Of a DNA stretch of 64,000 nucleotides, positions 60,645-64,000 are shown one piece after another. Origin of the DNA: Shewanella zhangzhouensis (GTDB taxonomy: Bacteria; Pseudomonadota; Gammaproteobacteria; Enterobacterales; Shewanellaceae); assembly GCF_019457615.1 (NCBI RefSeq), contig NZ_CP080414.1, forward strand, positions 2,788,501 through 2,852,500, read 5' to 3'. The notes beneath the pieces were generated by a model that was not told the origin of the DNA, ran no database searches, and saw nothing but the letters and a program-made list of their open reading frames with translations. The translations under genes were made by a program, and so were the position numbers. Position 1 is the stretch's first letter. Each line of letters opens with the position of its first letter.

Positions 60645-62183
60645 TCAGCGCTTCTTGCTTATCTTGTATTCCCGCAGCTTATTGGCGATGGCCGTATGGC
60701 TTACCCCTAACTTCTTCGCCAACTGGCGGGTGCTGGGGTATGCCGGGTAAAGGCGGCGCAGCAAGCTGGACTCAAACTGGCGCATGGCCTCATCCAGGGT
60801 GCCTTCAAACTGATTGTCAAAATAGCCAAAGCCTTCGGCGTAAGAGGGTAATTTAAGCTGCTCCACGGTAAGTTCGGCCGAGCCATCCCACATGGACACG
60901 GCACGGAACACCGCGTTTTTCAGCTGACGCACATTGCCCGGCCAAGCATAGGTGAGCAGGTGATCACGGCAATTGGGGGAAATCCGCCTCATGGGGCTGG
61001 AGAGTTGCTGACTGTAATGCTCAAGGAACATTTCGGTCAGCGGAATAATGTCCACCTTGCGCTCTCTGAGGGATGGCATGTGGAAGGAAAGCACATGGAT
61101 GCGGTAGTAGAGATCCTCGCGAAACTCCCCCATCTGGCACAGTTCAGCGAGATTTTTCTGACTGGAGCAGATGATGCGCACATCGGCCCTCACCTCTTCA
61201 TCCCCGCCAATGCGTCTGAAAGACCCTTCGGTCAGCAGCCTCAGCAGCTTCACTTGAGCCGCTTTGGACATTTCGGCGATTTCATCGAGGAATACGCTGC
61301 CACCCTTGGCTTCTTCGAACAGGCCGCGTTTGACGATGTGACCATCGCGCACAAATCCGAATAATTCTTCCTCTGCCGCGCTGTCGGGCAAGGCGGCACA
61401 GTTAATGGCAATAAAGGGGCGCTCACGGCGCATGCTGGCATCATGGCAAGCTCTGGCCATTAATTCTTTGCCGGTGCCGGTTTCGCCTGTGATGAGTAAG
61501 GGCGCGTCCAGTTGTGCCATGCGTTTGGCCTGCTTGAGCACTTCTTTCATCTTGTCGCTGACGGCCAGCACATTTTCAAAGCCCGTGGTTTGGTTTTGCA
61601 GCGCATTGAACTGTTTGCCGACCCGGGCGGGGGATTTAAGCGACACCACGGCGCCGGCAAGAATGCTCTTGTCATTCTCATCGGGCAGGTAAATGGGCAG
61701 CATCTCGGCCAGATATTCGTTCTGACCTATGTGGACCCGGGTCGCCTGGGCAAGCACCTGGCTTTCACTGAGCCAGCGCCCAAAGCTGAAGCCCTGCACC
61801 CAGTGGTTCAACGATTCTTCCACTACCTCGTGTTCTTTCATGCCGAGCGTCATCAGCGCAGATTCGTTAACGATGCGCACCCTGCCCTTCACGTCGATGG
61901 AGAATACCGAGTCTGGCAGGGTTCTCAGCAGGGTTTTCAGCGCATAGTGTTCTTGCTCTGACGGCATAAAGGCCACCGTACGCACATCGTGCACACTCTC
62001 GACCTTACGGATTTGCGGCATCAGGGCACTCAAGGTATCGAAGCTGACCTCGGCAAACTGGAAATACAGGAACCCCCGGTTACTGGCATCGATGGCAAGC
62101 AAATTGATACCGTACTTTTCCAGTACAATAAGAATATCCTTGGCGAGCCCAACCCTGTCCTGACAACTCACTTCCAAACGCAT
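60645..62183 (-). CDS. tyrR: Transcriptional regulator TyrR
   Basis: This 512-residue regulator of aromatic amino acid genes matches E. coli TyrR in length (513). An N-terminal ACT domain (MRLEVSCQDRVGLAKDILIV) and a PAS-like domain (LRTLPDSVFSIDVKGRVRIV) precede an AAA+ domain with Walker A GETGTGKE and an HTH (TRQLAKKLGVSHTAIANKLR). Where sigma-54 activators have GAFTGA it has GFVRDGHIVKRG, so it should not activate sigma-54 polymerase. The ATG at 62183 is chosen by comparison with the family start; the frame continues upstream to 62330 without support. Confidence 0.94.
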   Translation of the reverse strand: MRLEVSCQDRVGLAKDILIVLEKYGINLLAIDASNRGFLYFQFAEVSFDTLSALMPQIRKVESVHDVRTVAFMPSEQEHYALKTLLRTLPDSVFSIDVKGRVRIVNESALMTLGMKEHEVVEESLNHWVQGFSFGRWLSESQVLAQATRVHIGQNEYLAEMLPIYLPDENDKSILAGAVVSLKSPARVGKQFNALQNQTTGFENVLAVSDKMKEVLKQAKRMAQLDAPLLITGETGTGKELMARACHDASMRRERPFIAINCAALPDSAAEEELFGFVRDGHIVKRGLFEEAKGGSVFLDEIAEMSKAAQVKLLRLLTEGSFRRIGGDEEVRADVRIICSSQKNLAELCQMGEFREDLYYRIHVLSFHMPSLRERKVDIIPLTEMFLEHYSQQLSSPMRRISPNCRDHLLTYAWPGNVRQLKNAVFRAVSMWDGSAELTVEQLKLPSYAEGFGYFDNQFEGTLDEAMRQFESSLLRRLYPAYPSTRQLAKKLGVSHTAIANKLREYKISKKR

Positions 62184-62298
62184 ATGTGAATGTATCCCTT
62201 TTGTAATCTTGTTTTTGGGAGTGGGGACCTCGTGTCCGCGATTGGCCGGGATCCCGCTGGAGTACCTGGCGCTATACGGTAGAAGGTATTGAGAAAAG

Positions 62299-62316
62299 TG
62301 GCAAGTCTTGTTTACA
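62299..62316. promoter_or_regulatory. Weak TyrR box upstream of tyrR
   Basis: On the minus strand TGTAAACAAGACTTGCCA has one perfect half (TGTAAA) and a poor one (TTGCCA). It lies 116-133 bases before the tyrR start and could serve autoregulation. Confidence 0.35.
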
Positions 62317-62336
62317 GAACTCAGATTCAACCATAA

Positions 62337-62374
62337 AAAAATCAGCGCCTAACTTTACGTAAGGCGCTGATTTA
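62337..62374 (-). terminator. Terminator of phhAB
   Basis: On the minus strand AATCAGCGCCT and AGGCGCTGATT form an 11-bp stem followed by seven T. It lies about 15 bases after the phhB stop and upstream of tyrR. Confidence 0.9.
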
Positions 62375-62387
62375 ATTTGAATCTAAA

Positions 62388-62726
62388 TCAGTTCAGCAAC
62401 TGGTCTGTCTTGGCTGCCATGATGAAGTCGTTACGATGCAGCCCCTTGATGGAGTGAGACCACCAGGTCACTGTCACCTTGCCCCACTCAGTGAAAATAC
62501 CGGGATGATGGAATTCTTCTTCGGCAAGGTCCGCCAGCTTGTTGGAGAAGGCCATGGCCAGCTTGAAGTTTTTGAACTTGTACACACGCTCCAACTGCAT
62601 GACGCCGTCGCGCACTTGTACGCTCCAATCTGGGATCATCCGGATAAGTTCAGCCAGCTCGGCGTCGGTGACCTTGGGGGCGTCAGCCTGACAGGCTTCG
62701 CACTTCATGGATGCTAATTCGCTCAT
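62388..62726 (-). CDS. phhB: 4a-hydroxytetrahydrobiopterin dehydratase
   Basis: This 112-residue protein recycles the pterin cofactor of phenylalanine hydroxylase. It shows the conserved EEEFHHPGIFTEWGKVTVTW with its His-His pair and WSHSIKGLHRNDFIMAAK. The start MSELASMKCEACQADAPKVT includes two cysteines in CEAC, a feature shared by some proteobacterial PhhB. It lies 30 bases after phhA on the same strand, as in Pseudomonas phhAB. Confidence 0.95.
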   Translation of the reverse strand: MSELASMKCEACQADAPKVTDAELAELIRMIPDWSVQVRDGVMQLERVYKFKNFKLAMAFSNKLADLAEEEFHHPGIFTEWGKVTVTWWSHSIKGLHRNDFIMAAKTDQLLN

Positions 62727-62756
62727 TACTGCTCCTTTAATAATTCTTGTCTTTAT

Positions 62757-63548
62757 TTAAACGGCCTTGGCCTTGGGCTCAAACAAGGGGGCGTGCAGCC
62801 CAAGTTGTCTGGCGCGGGTGACGGATTGCATGATGTCCATACGGGCAATCTCATCAAGGAAATCAATATGTTCAATTTCATAATACACGGGCTGCATAAT
62901 ATCAATGCGATAAGGTGTCCGCAGCACGTCCAGCAAATCAAACGGCTTTCTTAAGGGCTTGTCACCCATGGCGTAGAGGGTTTCACCGGGTGAACTCAGG
63001 ATGCCGCCGCCGTAGATACGCAACTCACCATCCCGGGGCTTCAGGAGGCCAAATTCCACGGTAAACCAATACAGCCTGGCCAGATACACCCGTTCTTCCT
63101 TGGTAGCAGCCAAACCCAGCTTGCCATAGGTGTGGGAGAAGTTGGCAAAGGCAGGATTGGTCAGCAATGGGCAATGACCAAAGATTTCATGGAAAATATC
63201 CGGCTCTTGCAGGTAATCAAATTCTTCGCGGCTACGGATAAAGGTGGCCACCGGAAACTGGCGACTTGCCAGCAGTTCGAAAAAGCGCTCGAACGAAATC
63301 AGTGCCGGTACCGCAGCCGTTTTCCAGCCAGTGGTATCCAGCAGCACCTCATCAACTTCTGCCAGTTGTGGCACTCGGTCTTTGGGCAGTGCCAGGCGGT
63401 CCAGACCATCCAGATACTCCTGACAGGCGCGTCCCGGCAGATTCACTGCCTGACGTGCATAAAGCTCTGCCCAAATTTCGTTTTCCTGATCCGGATAGGC
63501 AATAACGCCGTGCGCATCAGGTTTGCGGGCAACATACTGTGTACTCAT
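62757..63548 (-). CDS. phhA: Phenylalanine 4-hydroxylase
   Basis: This 263-residue monomeric iron enzyme turns phenylalanine into tyrosine using tetrahydrobiopterin and oxygen. The iron ligands are His-His-Glu, seen in EPDIFHEIFGHCPLL and YWFTVEFGLL. The conserved VPALISFERFFELLASRQFP precedes them. The ATG at 63548 begins MSTQYVARKPDA; a GTG at 63560 would add four residues, and neither has an ideal ribosome site. It leads the phhAB operon, which ends in a terminator before tyrR. Confidence 0.96.
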   Translation of the reverse strand: MSTQYVARKPDAHGVIAYPDQENEIWAELYARQAVNLPGRACQEYLDGLDRLALPKDRVPQLAEVDEVLLDTTGWKTAAVPALISFERFFELLASRQFPVATFIRSREEFDYLQEPDIFHEIFGHCPLLTNPAFANFSHTYGKLGLAATKEERVYLARLYWFTVEFGLLKPRDGELRIYGGGILSSPGETLYAMGDKPLRKPFDLLDVLRTPYRIDIMQPVYYEIEHIDFLDEIARMDIMQSVTRARQLGLHAPLFEPKAKAV

Positions 63549-63907
63549 CTCGGGTTTCACTTCAGGTTAACTTCAACCCCCCAATAGTGTTCCAAGGGCG
63601 AATTTTTGTTAACTGCCTCACGTTTTATTCCTAAGACCTCTGCTAGTGAATTTCGTAAAGCTTTTATTACAATCACAATACAGAGCAGTAACTAATGCGC
63701 GGGTTTGATGCGTATTTTTGACGGGGTGACATCGGGAATGAACATGGCTGGTTTCCGTTTGCTCAAACAGGTGAAAAATTTAGCGAATTCACCTTGCGGT
63801 CAATGGTTTTTCACCAAGGCTCCATTACAATAGGCACAGATACAGATGCCGTAAAATTAGCGGCCGGAATCGACAAATCCCTTTTTGCACAGTTGCTAAG
63901 GAACACC
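63549..63907. other. Divergent region between phhA and galU
   Basis: These 359 bases hold no gene. They carry a weak TyrR box at 63654-63671. A TACAAT at 63826-63831 could be the -10 of galU but no good -35 stands 17 bases upstream. Confidence 0.45.
63654..63671. promoter_or_regulatory. Candidate TyrR box upstream of phhA
   Basis: CGTAAAGCTTTTATTACA keeps the G and C 14 bases apart and the GTAAA/TTAC symmetry, with one change in the first half and one or two in the second. It lies about 106-123 bases before the phhA start. It resembles the fahA box (GTAAA-n-TTTTA-n-TACA). Confidence 0.5.
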
Positions 63908-64000
63908 ATGAGACAAACCAAAATCCGTAAGGCCGTGATCCCTGTTGCCGGTCTGGGTACCCGGATGCTCCCTGCCACCAAGGCCATCCCCAAGGAGATG
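63908..64000 (+). CDS. galU: UTP--glucose-1-phosphate uridylyltransferase (5' part)
   Basis: The 31 residues present start MRQTKIRKAVIPVAGLGTRM and continue LPATKAIPKEM, the nucleotide-binding opening of GalU (AGLGTRMLPATKAIPKEM). The enzyme makes UDP-glucose from glucose-1-phosphate and UTP. Only the 5' end is present; the gene continues past the window. A rather purine-rich AAGGAAC precedes the ATG by about eight bases. Confidence 0.93.
   Translation, partial: MRQTKIRKAVIPVAGLGTRMLPATKAIPKEM

Overview
The window is a chromosomal segment of a gammaproteobacterium, most likely a Shewanella with fairly high GC. This is inferred from protein content: a DUF3379 protein paired with an ECF sigma factor, TRAP transport with DctBD, the order tgt-yajC-secD-secF, TyrR with phenylalanine hydroxylase genes, secreted S8 peptidases, SstT, CheV and a tRNA-Ala/tRNA-Glu array next to gltX. 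No species-level search was possible. I saw no insertion sequence, prophage, integrase or CRISPR array.

Layout. 1-7134: a MoxR/DUF58/DUF4381/VWA/VWA-TPR/BatD cluster (Bat type) with overlapping genes. 7295-8555: an ECF sigma factor with a membrane partner. 8922-12021: putP, then a fadL-type outer-membrane channel with a FadR-like operator. 12146-18348: a VOC protein, a SIMPL protein, and an RND efflux pair followed by a small DUF2892 membrane protein and a periplasmic rhodanese. 18890-21295: a secreted S8 peptidase. 21393-29332 (minus): yaeQ, a siroheme synthase, a rhodanese, a DUF2007 protein, then secF-secD-yajC-tgt and queA. 29752-31595 (plus): acpH, a thioredoxin-like protein, rluA. 31616-39543 (minus): a small unknown, a CIA30 protein, sstT, a phosphatase/phospholipase D/cheV operon, ogt and an Ada-AlkA fusion. 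39714-41552: an ABC exporter.

41916-43550 is a minus-strand stable-RNA operon with five tRNA-Ala(GGC), seven tRNA-Glu(TTC) and two degenerate 91-nt tRNA-Glu-like units. Both degenerate units carry the same extra hairpin in the anticodon arm. A strong promoter with a GC-rich discriminator lies just beyond the gltX stop codon.

45704-52125 holds dctPQM and dctBD. A sigma-54 promoter and two upstream palindromes precede dctP, as expected if DctD activates it. 52100-54333 is a divergent MFS/LysR pair. 54380-58219 encodes a 1279-residue S8 peptidase with a GlyGly-CTERM-like C-terminus. 58687-63548 (minus) carries aromatic amino acid catabolism: phhA-phhB, tyrR, fahA, maiA, with TyrR-like and CRP-like sites. 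hpd and hmgA, needed for the middle of the pathway, are not in the window. galU begins at 63908 and runs off the end.

The most unusual signal is the pair of hairpin-bearing tRNA-Glu-like units. The other well-supported new points are regulatory: the sigma-54 promoter of dctP, the FadR-like box of fadL, the TyrR/CRP sites of fahA, and an 11-bp inverted repeat before the RND operon.
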